NCBI GenBank assembly: GCA_026417815.1
Contig: JAOACN010000316.1
Coordinates: 1 to 8,174 of the forward strand
Direction: 5' to 3'
From: Chloroflexaceae bacterium
GTDB taxonomy: Bacteria; Chloroflexota; Chloroflexia; Chloroflexales; Chloroflexaceae
DNA: 8,174 bases
Position numbers and translations under genes: made by a program. The notes below the pieces were generated by a model. It saw only the letters and a list, made by a program, of their open reading frames with translations, had not been told where the DNA came from and did no database searches. Positions 1 through 6,969 of the stretch are shown here, one piece after another (position 1 is the first letter of the stretch; every line of letters begins with the position of its first letter).

Positions 1-15
1 GTGTATAAGAGACAG
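1..15 (+). other. Tn5/Nextera mosaic-end adapter remnant (artefact)
   Basis: The first 15 bases, GTGTATAAGAGACAG, are identical to the last 15 bases of the 19-base Tn5 mosaic end used in transposase-based sequencing libraries. They sit exactly at the contig edge, where untrimmed adapter is expected. They are almost certainly not genomic, and the residues LSLI(H) that they add to the truncated reading frame at this edge should be ignored. Genomic sequence starts at about base 16. Confidence 0.93.
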
Positions 16-555
16 GTAGTCCTCGGGGTTGCCGAGAAGGTCGCGCAGGGCCTGGCCCGCCTTGCGCATGATCCTGCCATCGGGGCCGGCGTACACGCCG
101 CCCTGGCCGACGTTGACGGGCACGCCGCCACGCTCAAGCACGTAGATCCCACCGGCCGGCATCGCCACCGCCCGGTCGATTGTCAGGGGTTGTGTCCACT
201 CGACGGTCACCTCGCCGCCGTGGCGCGCCACTGCGGCCTCGCGCTCGGGCCCGGGGCGCACCGCGACGAGGGTGTAGCTGCCGACGCCGAGAGGCCGGGC
301 GAATAGCCGGTAGGTCCGGCCTCCCAGCTGGGCCTCGAAGGTGCAGTAGCGCCGACCCGATGCGCCGATGAAACTCCCGCTCCTGTAGGCCGCCGCAACG
401 AGCCGGCCCACGGTGCGGCGCACGGCAGCGAGCATGCTCCCCCTGTAGGCGCGCCGCACGAGGTCGGCGAGTCCGCTCTGGCGGTGGCGCGCGGCGATCT
501 GCCGCAGGGCCGCTGGCGTAATGGTCAGCTCCATGCCGTCCAGGGTTGTCCACAT
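1..555 (-). CDS. Gene G: unknown protein with possible GIY-YIG-like segment, C-terminus cut off by the contig end
   Basis: A reading frame open from ATG at 555 to the left edge without a stop gives 180 genomic residues; the last five codons are adapter. The start (MWTTLDGMEL) is preceded by AGGGAG six bases upstream and lies 33 bases after the stop of gene F, so it belongs to the same transcript. Residues 15-60 look helical and Arg/Ala-rich. Residues 67-130 have the alternating pattern of beta strands (RRYCTFEAQLGGRTYRLF, SYTLVAV, VTVEW). Residues 136-150 read GIYVLERGGVPVNVG, which resembles the two-strand GIY...YIG signature of GIY-YIG domains, with NVG in place of YIG. Arg 161 and Arg 164 follow, but the catalytic Glu would lie beyond the cut, so nuclease activity cannot be judged. 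The domain call is tentative; the existence of the gene is well supported. Its role is unknown. Confidence 0.8.
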   Translation of the reverse strand, partial: MWTTLDGMELTITPAALRQIAARHRQSGLADLVRRAYRGSMLAAVRRTVGRLVAAAYRSGSFIGASGRRYCTFEAQLGGRTYRLFARPLGVGSYTLVAVRPGPEREAAVARHGGEVTVEWTQPLTIDRAVAMPAGGIYVLERGGVPVNVGQGGVYAGPDGRIMRKAGQALRDLLGNPEDYLSLIH

Positions 556-588
556 AGGGCGCTCCCTGCGTCTGTCAGGTATGCCGCG

Positions 589-1833
589 CTACAGCTCGTA
601 CTCCAATTCCAGATCGCGGGCCGAGGTCGGGCGGCGGCCGTTGCGACCCTGGGTCGCACGCGACCCGCGGGCAGCCGGGCCGGGATAGCCTGCGCCTGGC
701 GGGCGCGGTGGGCCCGTCATCGAGCGGCCAGCGGAGATCGGCTCGGCGCGGTCGCGGTCCCAGGGCATCACACGGACGTCGCCGCTGCGACGGGCCAGGC
801 CAAGAGCCTGGGCGCTCGTCAGCCACTCCTCGGCGCTTTCGGCGATTTCGAGCAGCAGGGCCTCGAATTGCGGCCGCTGGGGCTGCAGGATGTGGCCCTG
901 GGCCAGCCAGCGCAGGATGTCGCGGCCGGTGACGGCCATGCGCTGGCGCGGCGAGGTCACCAGGCGCTCGTTGAAGTGGCGCACCAGCACCTCCTCGATC
1001 ACGTCCCAGGCCGTATCGGCGCTGTAGAGCTCCCTGATGTCGGGCGCGTTGAGAATGCGGAAGGACTCATCTAGAAGCTGCATCACCTCGACGCGCATCA
1101 CGTTCAGGTGACCGAAGGACATGAACTTGAGGTTGTTGCGCAGATCGAGCCCGGCCCGCCGCACGATGGCCACACTGCCGAAGCTGGGGTCGTAGGCCCG
1201 CTCGCGGATCACGTCGGAGATGCGTTTGTCGCGCCAGTAGAGGGCGACCTGGTTGATGAAGTGGGTGAACATGTGGTGAAAGTCGGTGTTGGCCCGCGAG
1301 TGGGCCAGCACGGGCGCATTGCCGTAGCCGAAGGCGCGCCGGTAGGCGATCAGACGGTCGCGCTGGGTGTAGCGCAGCACCTCGCGCCGGTCGAACTGGT
1401 AGAGGGCGAAGGCGCCCGGCCCCGAGGAGAGCCGCACCGCGCCGGCGCGGAACAACTCCTGGAGCTTCTGCATCACCCGGAAGACGCCGATGGTCTCGTG
1501 CTGGTAGAGGTAGTAGAGGTCGGCGACGGCCAGCATGCGCTCCGAGGTGACCGACTCGTCGTAGGGGATCACGCCGGGCGGCACCAGGGTGTCGCCAAGA
1601 TCGCGCGCCGCCTGCTCGCCGATGCCCGCGAGGGCAGCCAGGCCCTTGTCGGGCGGCGGCTCGGCCTTCATATCGTCCCTGACGACCTCCTCAAGCAGGG
1701 CGTCGATGCGCCGCATGATCTCGTCGGCGAACTGCGGACTGGTCGTCAGGTCGGCCGCGAGGTCTTTGACCATCTGTTCACGCAGCGCCGCGATGCGGTC
1801 GTACAGGCTTCGGCTCTCACGTACACGTGCCAT
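589..1833 (-). CDS. Gene F: unknown 414-aa protein with acidic ELEYEL tail
   Basis: I do not recognise a family. The start MARVRES has GAGAGG seven bases upstream. Residues 1-55 are charged and helical (possible coiled coil), followed by a Pro-containing link at 58-62. Residues 95-350 look like a mostly alpha-helical globular region with many aromatics and histidines (ADLYYLYQHETIGVFRVMQ, NTDFHHMFTHFINQVALYW), but no HExxH, Walker or other catalytic signature is visible. Residues 365-405 are a Gly/Pro/Arg/Ser-rich, probably disordered linker, and the protein ends in DLELEYEL. That tail resembles single units of the Glu/Tyr repeats in genes A and B, so it may be a docking peptide; this is inference. 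There is no signal peptide or membrane segment. It follows gene E after a 71-base gap that holds a hairpin, and precedes gene G by 33 bases. Confidence 0.85.
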   Translation of the reverse strand: MARVRESRSLYDRIAALREQMVKDLAADLTTSPQFADEIMRRIDALLEEVVRDDMKAEPPPDKGLAALAGIGEQAARDLGDTLVPPGVIPYDESVTSERMLAVADLYYLYQHETIGVFRVMQKLQELFRAGAVRLSSGPGAFALYQFDRREVLRYTQRDRLIAYRRAFGYGNAPVLAHSRANTDFHHMFTHFINQVALYWRDKRISDVIRERAYDPSFGSVAIVRRAGLDLRNNLKFMSFGHLNVMRVEVMQLLDESFRILNAPDIRELYSADTAWDVIEEVLVRHFNERLVTSPRQRMAVTGRDILRWLAQGHILQPQRPQFEALLLEIAESAEEWLTSAQALGLARRSGDVRVMPWDRDRAEPISAGRSMTGPPRPPGAGYPGPAARGSRATQGRNGRRPTSARDLELEYEL

Positions 1834-1854
1834 GGTCTGCCTCTCTGCTTGTCC

Positions 1855-1884
1855 GGCGCGCGGACGTGTCTCCGCCCGGGCGCC
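1855..1884 (-). other. Bulged GC hairpin between genes E and F
   Basis: In the 71-base gap between the stop of E (1905) and the start of F (1833), GGCGC+GCGGA (1855-1864) pairs fully with TCCGC (1871-1875) and GCGCC (1880-1884), leaving a 6-base loop (1865-1870) and a 4-base bulge (1876-1879). No T-run follows on the minus strand, so it is not a canonical intrinsic terminator. It could be an RNA processing or stability element that lets F and G be expressed at a different level from A-E. High GC content makes chance pairing fairly easy. Confidence 0.45.
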
Positions 1885-1904
1885 GCACGCTCCGCATCGT
1901 GTGA

Positions 1905-3683
1905 CTACTCGCCGGTGGTGAACCCGGACTGTGACGAGTCAGACTCGTCTTCTTCTACGATGAAGGCGTCCTTAAGCCAGAACAACTCGCCACCCATCGT
2001 GAGCGCGACACCGTAGGGGCCGGCTTTCGTATCGCCTCTCACAAGGATCTCGACGGTGACGGTTCGCTCGGTAACGATCGGCTCGCTAATGACGTAGATA
2101 CCCTTGCTAAACGTGACAGTGGCGTCCTCGTCGAACGTTTTCCCGCCCGTGCTTGTGATCGTCACGTTGAGGGTCTCACCCCTCTTCGCGCTGTTGGGCT
2201 CCAGCGTGAATGTGTCCGTGTCAGGTGGCGCGCCACCGGAGGGCCATTGCTTGCGCTTCGCTTGAGGTGGCTGGCCCGTGACGGTCAGCGTGCCGTGCGG
2301 GTCGCTTTCCTCATCGTCGGGGTTGACAACAATGAGGCTCCACTCGCCAGGCGCAAGCTTGTTCCGCGTGTCATCGTCGAGCAACATGAACAGCCGCGTT
2401 TCGCTCACCACAATCACATTTTCGACAGTGACGTTCGTCCCCTGGCCGTTGGGCTTGAACAGCTTGACCGTCGCGCCGGGCTCGAAGCCGGCGCCGTCCA
2501 CGGTGATGTACGAGCCGGTCCTGAACGTGTCTAAGTCGATGGTGTCCGGGAAGACGCGGGTGACGCGCAGGGCGCCGCGGCGGATCTTGCTGGCGAGGTC
2601 GGCGGCCCGTTCGATGTGCTGCTCCAGCTCCGACAGGGCGTTCTGGACGCGCAGGGTGTGGAAGCCGGGCTGCGGGTTCTGCGCGCCTGCCTCCGCCTGC
2701 TCACGCGCGCTATGGACCAGTTCGAGCAACGTGTCGAGGGTCGGCTGGAGCGCCACCACGCCGTCCTTGCCGGCGTCGCGGATGATTTGCTTGGCCTCGT
2801 GGGAGGCGAAGCTCTCGATCCAGGTGAGCAGGTCGTCGATCGTCAGGCCAGATTCAAGCCGCACGATCTGCTGTTCGCCCTCGCTGAGGAAGACCGATTC
2901 CATCAGCATCCTGGCGCTGCGAACCGACTCGGTGATCACGTCGAGGGCACGCGAGAGCAGCACTAGCTGGGTGCCGAGGAAGACGTCGGCGCCCGTGCTG
3001 TCGAAGTAGTGCTCCACAGCGGTCCAGCTACGCAACAGGCCGATCGTGTGGTCAACGAGGATGAGGTAGTTGGTCCAGTTCTGCTCCTCGTCGATGCGGT
3101 TGACGCGGTCCTCATCGAAGCCGAAGCGCTCGCGCATCACGCCCAGGAGCCCGCCGACGTCCTCAGGGTCGTCGTCGCCTTCGAAGTCCTTGCCGAGGAG
3201 GCTGTCGAACAGGCCGTCGATGCGTTGGAGGCGCGGCCCGCCCACCCGGCCCAGTTCGTTCACCAGTTCGTGCCACTGGGCGAGGACCAGGGCGCGGATA
3301 GAGTCGACATCCTCCTTGTCGGCGTCGGGGCGGAGGGGGTAGAGGGCCTCGATCAGGGGGCGCGACTGGTCCAGGGCGGCGCGGGCGCGGGCATAGATGC
3401 TGGCCTGAGCGCCGGTCACCGCGCCCATGTCGGCCTGGATGGCGTAGCTGCGCGGTGTCCACTCCCACTCGGTGTGCCCGGCGACGTCACGGATGGTGAA
3501 GGCCTGGTTGAGCGCCGCAACGAAGCTGCGCGGATCACCGCTGCGCGGGCGCCAGGCCAGCACCTCGCGCAGGCGGTTCTCGACCCGCTGCGCGAGGGGA
3601 GAGGCGACGGACGGGGCGGCGCGCTGGGTCGCCGGGCCGATGTCCATCACCAGTTTGGGAAACGCGCCATTATTGTCTGCCAT
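1905..3683 (-). CDS. Gene E: 592-aa protein, helical N-terminal half plus two IPT/TIG-like Ig-fold domains
   Basis: The start MADNNGAFPK has GGAGAAG upstream, overlapping the stop of gene D, and the gap to D is 12 bases. Residues about 30-370 are predominantly helical (long amphipathic runs such as YARARAALDQSRPLIEALYP and QNALSELEQHIERAADLASK) with no catalytic signature. Residues about 371-470 contain ITVDGAGFEPGATVKLF and EWSLIVVNPDDEES, the usual look of an IPT/TIG immunoglobulin-like domain; residues about 488-577 hold a second, divergent one (RGETLNVTITSTGGKTF, ATVTFSKGIYV, GPYGVAL). The C-terminus is acidic and Ser-rich (EEDESDSSQSGFTTGE). Such beta domains usually mediate protein or glycan contacts. 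No signal peptide is visible, so secretion, if any, would have to use a nonclassical route or an injection-type machine. Unlike A and B, it uses Lys normally. A structural or adaptor role is inferred; the N-terminal family is not recognised. Confidence 0.88.
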   Translation of the reverse strand: MADNNGAFPKLVMDIGPATQRAAPSVASPLAQRVENRLREVLAWRPRSGDPRSFVAALNQAFTIRDVAGHTEWEWTPRSYAIQADMGAVTGAQASIYARARAALDQSRPLIEALYPLRPDADKEDVDSIRALVLAQWHELVNELGRVGGPRLQRIDGLFDSLLGKDFEGDDDPEDVGGLLGVMRERFGFDEDRVNRIDEEQNWTNYLILVDHTIGLLRSWTAVEHYFDSTGADVFLGTQLVLLSRALDVITESVRSARMLMESVFLSEGEQQIVRLESGLTIDDLLTWIESFASHEAKQIIRDAGKDGVVALQPTLDTLLELVHSAREQAEAGAQNPQPGFHTLRVQNALSELEQHIERAADLASKIRRGALRVTRVFPDTIDLDTFRTGSYITVDGAGFEPGATVKLFKPNGQGTNVTVENVIVVSETRLFMLLDDDTRNKLAPGEWSLIVVNPDDEESDPHGTLTVTGQPPQAKRKQWPSGGAPPDTDTFTLEPNSAKRGETLNVTITSTGGKTFDEDATVTFSKGIYVISEPIVTERTVTVEILVRGDTKAGPYGVALTMGGELFWLKDAFIVEEDESDSSQSGFTTGE

Positions 3684-3695
3684 CAGGGTCTTCTC

Positions 3696-4253
3696 CTACG
3701 CAGAAGTTGAGGTCGGTTCGCGGCCCGAAGCGGTGCGCTCGTGCGCGATCAGAGCAGCCTGGCGCTGGCCAGCATGTTCGGCAAGCTCGCGCCAGCACTC
3801 GAATTGAGCCTCCTGCAGGTCGAAGAGCGGCTGGCGACAGCGCTCCAGGGCCTGCTTCACCGACAGGGCCCAGACGCGCCACTCACCGCCGCGGGTCCGC
3901 CCGACACGCGCCAGATCGGCGACGCGCTCGTAGGGCATGAGCTCGGTGAACAGGCCCTGGTTGACCCGCATGGTACGCTCGTGGCAGGCCGAGAGCACGT
4001 CGTGCAGGGCGCCTATGTCGTCGCGCCGCGCCGCGGGGTGGCTCTCCTGGACGGCGACCAGGGCCTCCATCGTCCAGCCGATCAGGTTCTCGGCGCCAGC
4101 GCCAATGATATCGACCAGGGCCGGCGTATCCTGCGGGGCGAGCTGACCTGCGAGCGGCCGGTCCACGACAACGGTCATGTGCAGGCCAGTGAGGGCCTCC
4201 AGGAGGGTGTGGAGCCGCTGCTCGAGGGTGGCGAACGCCGCTTCCGTGCTCAT
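3696..4253 (-). CDS. Gene D: small helical protein of unknown function
   Basis: This 185-aa protein is not recognised. The start MSTEAAFATL is 4 bases after the stop of gene C, and its ribosome binding site (GGAG) lies inside the last codons of C, so translation is probably coupled to C. The sequence is almost entirely helical: amphipathic helices at about 4-25, 43-70, 78-118, 123-140 and 142-170, with a short beta-like TVVVDRP at 27-33. Two cysteines (90, 139) and a third (153) occur without a metal-site pattern. The last 15 residues (ERTASGREPTSTSA) look disordered. There is no signal peptide, membrane segment or enzyme motif. Its size and position between a peptidase-like gene and the IPT-containing gene fit a partner, chaperone or adaptor, but that is inference from context only. 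Confidence 0.82.
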   Translation of the reverse strand: MSTEAAFATLEQRLHTLLEALTGLHMTVVVDRPLAGQLAPQDTPALVDIIGAGAENLIGWTMEALVAVQESHPAARRDDIGALHDVLSACHERTMRVNQGLFTELMPYERVADLARVGRTRGGEWRVWALSVKQALERCRQPLFDLQEAQFECWRELAEHAGQRQAALIAHERTASGREPTSTSA

Positions 4254-4257
4254 TGGC

Positions 4258-5598
4258 TCATCTCCTCGCCAATTCGTGGTAGAAATAGTGGGTGATCACC
4301 TCGGGCGGAGCGAGGCGTCGCTCGAAGGCGACGCGGGCCGCGCCGATCAGGAAACGCGCCGGGATCACGCCGGGATCGGTGCCTTTGCCGAGGCGCCCGG
4401 CCGCCTCCTCGACCATCTGCTGCTCCTTGGGCGCGAAGCGCAGCACTTCGGCCAGTGAGCGGTCGCCCAGGGAGACGTAGGGCTGGAAGCAGACCGTGTC
4501 CACCACCAGCGGGATGACCTCTGGCCAGGTCCGCAGGAGCGACAGCGGCATGGCGCCCCGGCCCGGGTCGGGGTACAGGCTGCGCCAGAGCTGGTCGTAG
4601 GCCCGGGCCTCCTCGGGAAAACCCATGCGGCGCAGCAACTCGATGCTGATAAAGGCGCGCAGGTAGGGTGTCGGATGGGGCGCGCCCTCACGAAAGGCCG
4701 TCACCATAGCCGGACCGCGGCCAATCACGTCTATCAGCGAGCCAACCACGGCCGGGCCGCCAAGGAGCAGCCCGCTGAGGTCGGCGAACACCTCGCGGTT
4801 CCAGCGCGTCCAGATCGCCGCGATGCGGCTGCCGTAGCCGCCCGCCAGGAGTCTGCGGGCGATGTTGCGGGGCACGGCGCGCTCCAGGCCCAGGTCGTTT
4901 TGCAGGTTGTGGCTGACTTCGTGCAACACCGCTCCCAGGGTCCACGGGTTGATCAGGCGGTGGTAGGGCAACTGGATCAGCGGGAAGGGATTGAGCTGCA
5001 ATCCCAGCCGCCGCAGCGGGATGTTTCGCCTGAAGGTGGCCGGCGAGAAGCCGGTGCGCATGTAGGAGAACGGCGGCGGCGCAGGCACGGGTCGCGCCAC
5101 CCCGAGGCCCATGTAGGCCTCGGTGTAGCAGTCAAGGGCGATCCGGTCACACCCCAGCAGCCAGGCGCCGAAGCGAGTCTGGCGCTGCCCGAACAGCTCG
5201 AAGTAGAAGTCCCAGACCCGTTCGATGGCCTGCACCCAGTCGTGAGCCCGCTCTTTGTAGCGCAGCACCCGCTGGAGGTTGGCGGTGGAGGGAAGCCGGA
5301 GGGCGGTGGCGACGGCGCTGTCAACCCGCGTCGTCAGCCGGAGCAGTTCGCCGCGCAGGGCGCCCATCAGCCTGTTGACGGCCTGGATATGGGCCTCCGT
5401 CGGCGCCTCGCTGCCCTCGCCGAACTCGTGGCGCTCGAACGAGCGCAGGGCCCTGGCGTGCCGCGTGACGTTGATCGCCTGCCCCGTGAGCCAGGGCGCC
5501 AGCTTTGGTGATAGCCGCCGCAGACGCGCCCGCCGCCCGGATACCCGGGCGCCTGTGCGCCCCGCCCGCATGCCTGCTGTCTCTGGCGGTGCGCTCAT
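4258..5598 (-). CDS. Gene C: putative HExxH zinc metallopeptidase
   Basis: This 446-aa protein carries LGAVLHEVSHNLQNDLG at residues 222-237, a clear HExxH zinc site (His226, Glu227, His230). Residues 267-275, NREVFADLS, supply a likely third ligand, Glu269, 38 residues after His230, with the nearby Asp272; a Glu in such an E-x-x-A-D helix is typical of gluzincin-type peptidases. The first 40 residues are Arg-rich and probably disordered; 60-165 are helical; 175-215 form a Pro-rich lead-in to the active-site helix; the rest is mainly helical. No signal peptide or membrane helix is seen, so the protein probably acts in the cytoplasm or as an assembly component. The ATG lies 3 bases after the stop of gene B, with GGGAG inside B as a weak ribosome site, so the two are likely coupled. 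The substrate is unknown; products of A and B are natural candidates. Peptidase activity is inferred from motifs. Confidence 0.88.
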   Translation of the reverse strand: MSAPPETAGMRAGRTGARVSGRRARLRRLSPKLAPWLTGQAINVTRHARALRSFERHEFGEGSEAPTEAHIQAVNRLMGALRGELLRLTTRVDSAVATALRLPSTANLQRVLRYKERAHDWVQAIERVWDFYFELFGQRQTRFGAWLLGCDRIALDCYTEAYMGLGVARPVPAPPPFSYMRTGFSPATFRRNIPLRRLGLQLNPFPLIQLPYHRLINPWTLGAVLHEVSHNLQNDLGLERAVPRNIARRLLAGGYGSRIAAIWTRWNREVFADLSGLLLGGPAVVGSLIDVIGRGPAMVTAFREGAPHPTPYLRAFISIELLRRMGFPEEARAYDQLWRSLYPDPGRGAMPLSLLRTWPEVIPLVVDTVCFQPYVSLGDRSLAEVLRFAPKEQQMVEEAAGRLGKGTDPGVIPARFLIGAARVAFERRLAPPEVITHYFYHELARR

Positions 5599-5601
5599 CG
5601 C

Positions 5602-6870
5602 TCAGTACTCCCGCAGCCCGAAGCAGTTCGGGCACAAGTGCTGCACCGTCCCACAATCACACATCATAGGCTGAGGAACGACGGGCTGGGCAACCACCGG
5701 CCGGGCGACCACCGGCTGGGCAACCACCCGTGGCCCCTGGCAGATGCACGGCGCTGATCCTCCCGCCACCTGGCCCACGACCCCGCCGGGCCCCACGATC
5801 TGGCGCCTGGCGCCCGGCCCTGCGACCTGGCGGGCAGGCCCGACGACCTGACGCACGACGCGGCCATCGGGCATCATAACACGGCGCACCAGCCGGCCGC
5901 GCGGCGCCATGGCTGGGCGGAGGCGGCCCACGGGTCGCACGCCCGGACGGCGGCCAGCGGCCTGGACGGCCCGGTGGTAGCGCCGATCCAGGGCGCGGGA
6001 GCGGCGGTAGGCACTGGCGGCGCGCCCGGGGCTCCCGACCACGCGCATGGTCTGACGAGCAAGGGTGCGCACGGCCGTGCGAGGCGTGACGGGTCGGCCC
6101 CGCGCGGCCTGACGCGCGAGCGACGTCACCGTGGTGCGGGCGACGGTGGGCAGCGTGCGGACGAGGTGGCGGGCCGGGCCCGCGGCGCGCAGCGTCCGGG
6201 CGACGTTGGTCAGGCCGCGCACCAGTTGCGGGGTTGACCGGGCGATCACCCGCGCTGCCTGCGGCGCGATGCGCGCCGCAACGGGGATCATCGCACCGAC
6301 GAACGCCTCGGCCTCGGCCTCGCTCTGCGCATTGGCGGCAGCGTGCCCGAGATGTTCCAGCAGGACGTCGGGGTAGACACGGGCGATGGGGTTGACCTCA
6401 TACTCCCACTCGCCCTCGTATTCATGCTGGGGCAACAGGCTGGCGAGCAACGTGCCGAGCTGGCTACCGAGAGCCTGTCCTATGCGAGCGCCCTGGCCGC
6501 CGGCGAGAGCCCCGCCGGCAGCGCGGCCGACGCGCCCAAGGCCACGGGCGGCGCTGCGGGCGGCGGCAAGGCCGACGCGGCGGAGCGTCGGGGAGCCCAC
6601 GGCGCGGCGGGCCAGCTGGGCGAGCTGGCTGAAGAACGCCTCAGCCTCGCCCTCCAGCTCGCCTTCGTATTCCCACTCGCCCTCCAGCTCGTACTCCTCC
6701 TCACCCTCGTATTCCTGCTCACCCTCCAGCTCGTATTCCTCCTCACCCTTGTATTCCCACTCTCCCTCCAGTTCGTCTTCGTATTCCCATTCGCCCTCCA
6801 GCTCGTATTCCCCCTCGAACTCTTGAGCTGGAGCAGCCTCAAACTCATATGCGCGCATCGCCGCAACCAT
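5602..6870 (-). CDS. Gene B: Glu/Tyr/Trp-repeat ampholytic protein with Arg-rich core and six-cysteine tail
   Basis: This 422-aa protein starts at MVAAMRAYEF, four bases after a strong AAGGAGG. Residues 16-76 are an acidic tract of ELEGEWEYE/EEEYELEGE units. Residues 79-147 are Arg/Ala/Gly-rich and end in a glycine-zipper-like run (GQALGSQLGTLLASLL). A second short acidic motif (HEYEGEWEYE, 149-158) precedes a helical domain with SEAEAEAFVGAMIPVAARI (183-201) and the core ARGRPVTPRTAVRTLARQT (256-274). Residues 302-370 are Arg/Gly/Pro/Val-rich. The tail has CIC (375-377), four PVVAQ-type units (381-401), then CDC (404-406) and CPNC (413-416), a plausible zinc-binding site. Only one Lys (41) occurs among dozens of Arg. 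The first half of the tail apart, the layout matches gene A, so the two are paralogues. There is no signal peptide. Function is unknown; a self-assembling scaffold is my inference. Confidence 0.87.
   Translation of the reverse strand: MVAAMRAYEFEAAPAQEFEGEYELEGEWEYEDELEGEWEYKGEEEYELEGEQEYEGEEEYELEGEWEYEGELEGEAEAFFSQLAQLARRAVGSPTLRRVGLAAARSAARGLGRVGRAAGGALAGGQGARIGQALGSQLGTLLASLLPQHEYEGEWEYEVNPIARVYPDVLLEHLGHAAANAQSEAEAEAFVGAMIPVAARIAPQAARVIARSTPQLVRGLTNVARTLRAAGPARHLVRTLPTVARTTVTSLARQAARGRPVTPRTAVRTLARQTMRVVGSPGRAASAYRRSRALDRRYHRAVQAAGRRPGVRPVGRLRPAMAPRGRLVRRVMMPDGRVVRQVVGPARQVAGPGARRQIVGPGGVVGQVAGGSAPCICQGPRVVAQPVVARPVVAQPVVPQPMMCDCGTVQHLCPNCFGLREY
5670..5729 (-). repeat. Four 15-base tandem units coding PVVAQ-like pentapeptides in gene B
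   Basis: Units begin at 5670, 5685, 5700 and 5715. The last three differ at only a few bases (GCTGGGCAACCACCG and close variants); the first is more diverged. In the gene B frame they code for Val-Val-Ala/Pro-Gln/Arg-Pro pentapeptides (residues about 381-401), a flexible, probably extended link between the CIC motif and the terminal CDC/CPNC cysteines. Near identity of neighbouring units suggests recent expansion by slippage or unequal exchange. Confidence 0.75.
6643..6825 (-). repeat. Glu/Tyr/Trp/Leu repeat tract of gene B
   Basis: Residues 16-76 of gene B are built from degenerate units of the type E-[YWL]-E-[GY]-E, with larger near repeats such as EEEYELEGE occurring twice and ELEGEWEYE-type units four times. 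On DNA level this appears as repeated CTCGTATTCC/CCTCCAGCTCGTA blocks. Glu sits at nearly every second position, alternating with aromatic, Leu or Gly residues. Variation between units at third codon positions implies selection for the peptide pattern and not only fresh DNA slippage. Confidence 0.85.
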
Positions 6871-6874
6871 AGAC

Positions 6875-6890
6875 CCTCCTTATGATCCGG
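6875..6890 (-). promoter_or_regulatory. Ribosome binding site and conserved block before gene B
   Basis: On the minus strand the block reads CCGGATCATAAGGAGG, with the AAGGAGG Shine-Dalgarno sequence (6881-6875) four bases from the ATG at 6870. This fixes the start at MVAAM and not at the second Met. Nearly the same block, CCGGATCAAGGAGG, precedes gene A, supporting common descent of the two upstream regions. Confidence 0.8.
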
Positions 6891-6933
6891 GTGCTGACCC
6901 CTGAATGTGCCGGCCAGATCGCCGTGCAGGGGC

Positions 6934-6969
6934 GGCCGCGCCGGTCGTACGACGTGGGGTGATGCGGCC
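6934..6969 (-). other. Hairpin directly after the gene A stop codon
   Basis: GGCCGC (6934-6939) pairs with GCGGCC (6964-6969), which abuts the stop codon of gene A (6972-6970). The enclosed loop contains a perfect 10-base palindrome, GTCGTACGAC (6944-6953), which could form an inner stem. No T-run follows on the minus strand, so it does not look like a complete intrinsic terminator. It may protect the 3' end of the gene A message or partly separate A from B. The whole 99-base A-B gap holds no other gene. Confidence 0.45.

Noticed and set aside
134..553. Minus-strand frame starting GTG at 553 (MDNPGRHGADH...)
   Set aside because: Arg/Pro/Gly-rich out-of-frame translation of gene G. The frame starting ATG at 555 is open to the edge, has a ribosome site and reads as a normal mixed helix/strand protein.
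1108..2016. Long plus-strand open frame of 302 codons opposite genes E and F
   Set aside because: It spans two well-supported minus genes and their gap, is dominated by His/Val/Gly/Asp residues typical of antisense frames in GC-rich DNA, and shows no recognisable motif.
3009..3710. Plus-strand open frame of 233 codons opposite gene E
   Set aside because: Antisense shadow of gene E with Ala/Val/Asp-rich low-information sequence; no independent support.
6934..6969. Intrinsic terminator after gene A
   Set aside because: A stem exists, but there is no T-run behind it on the minus strand, and gene B follows with its own ribosome site.
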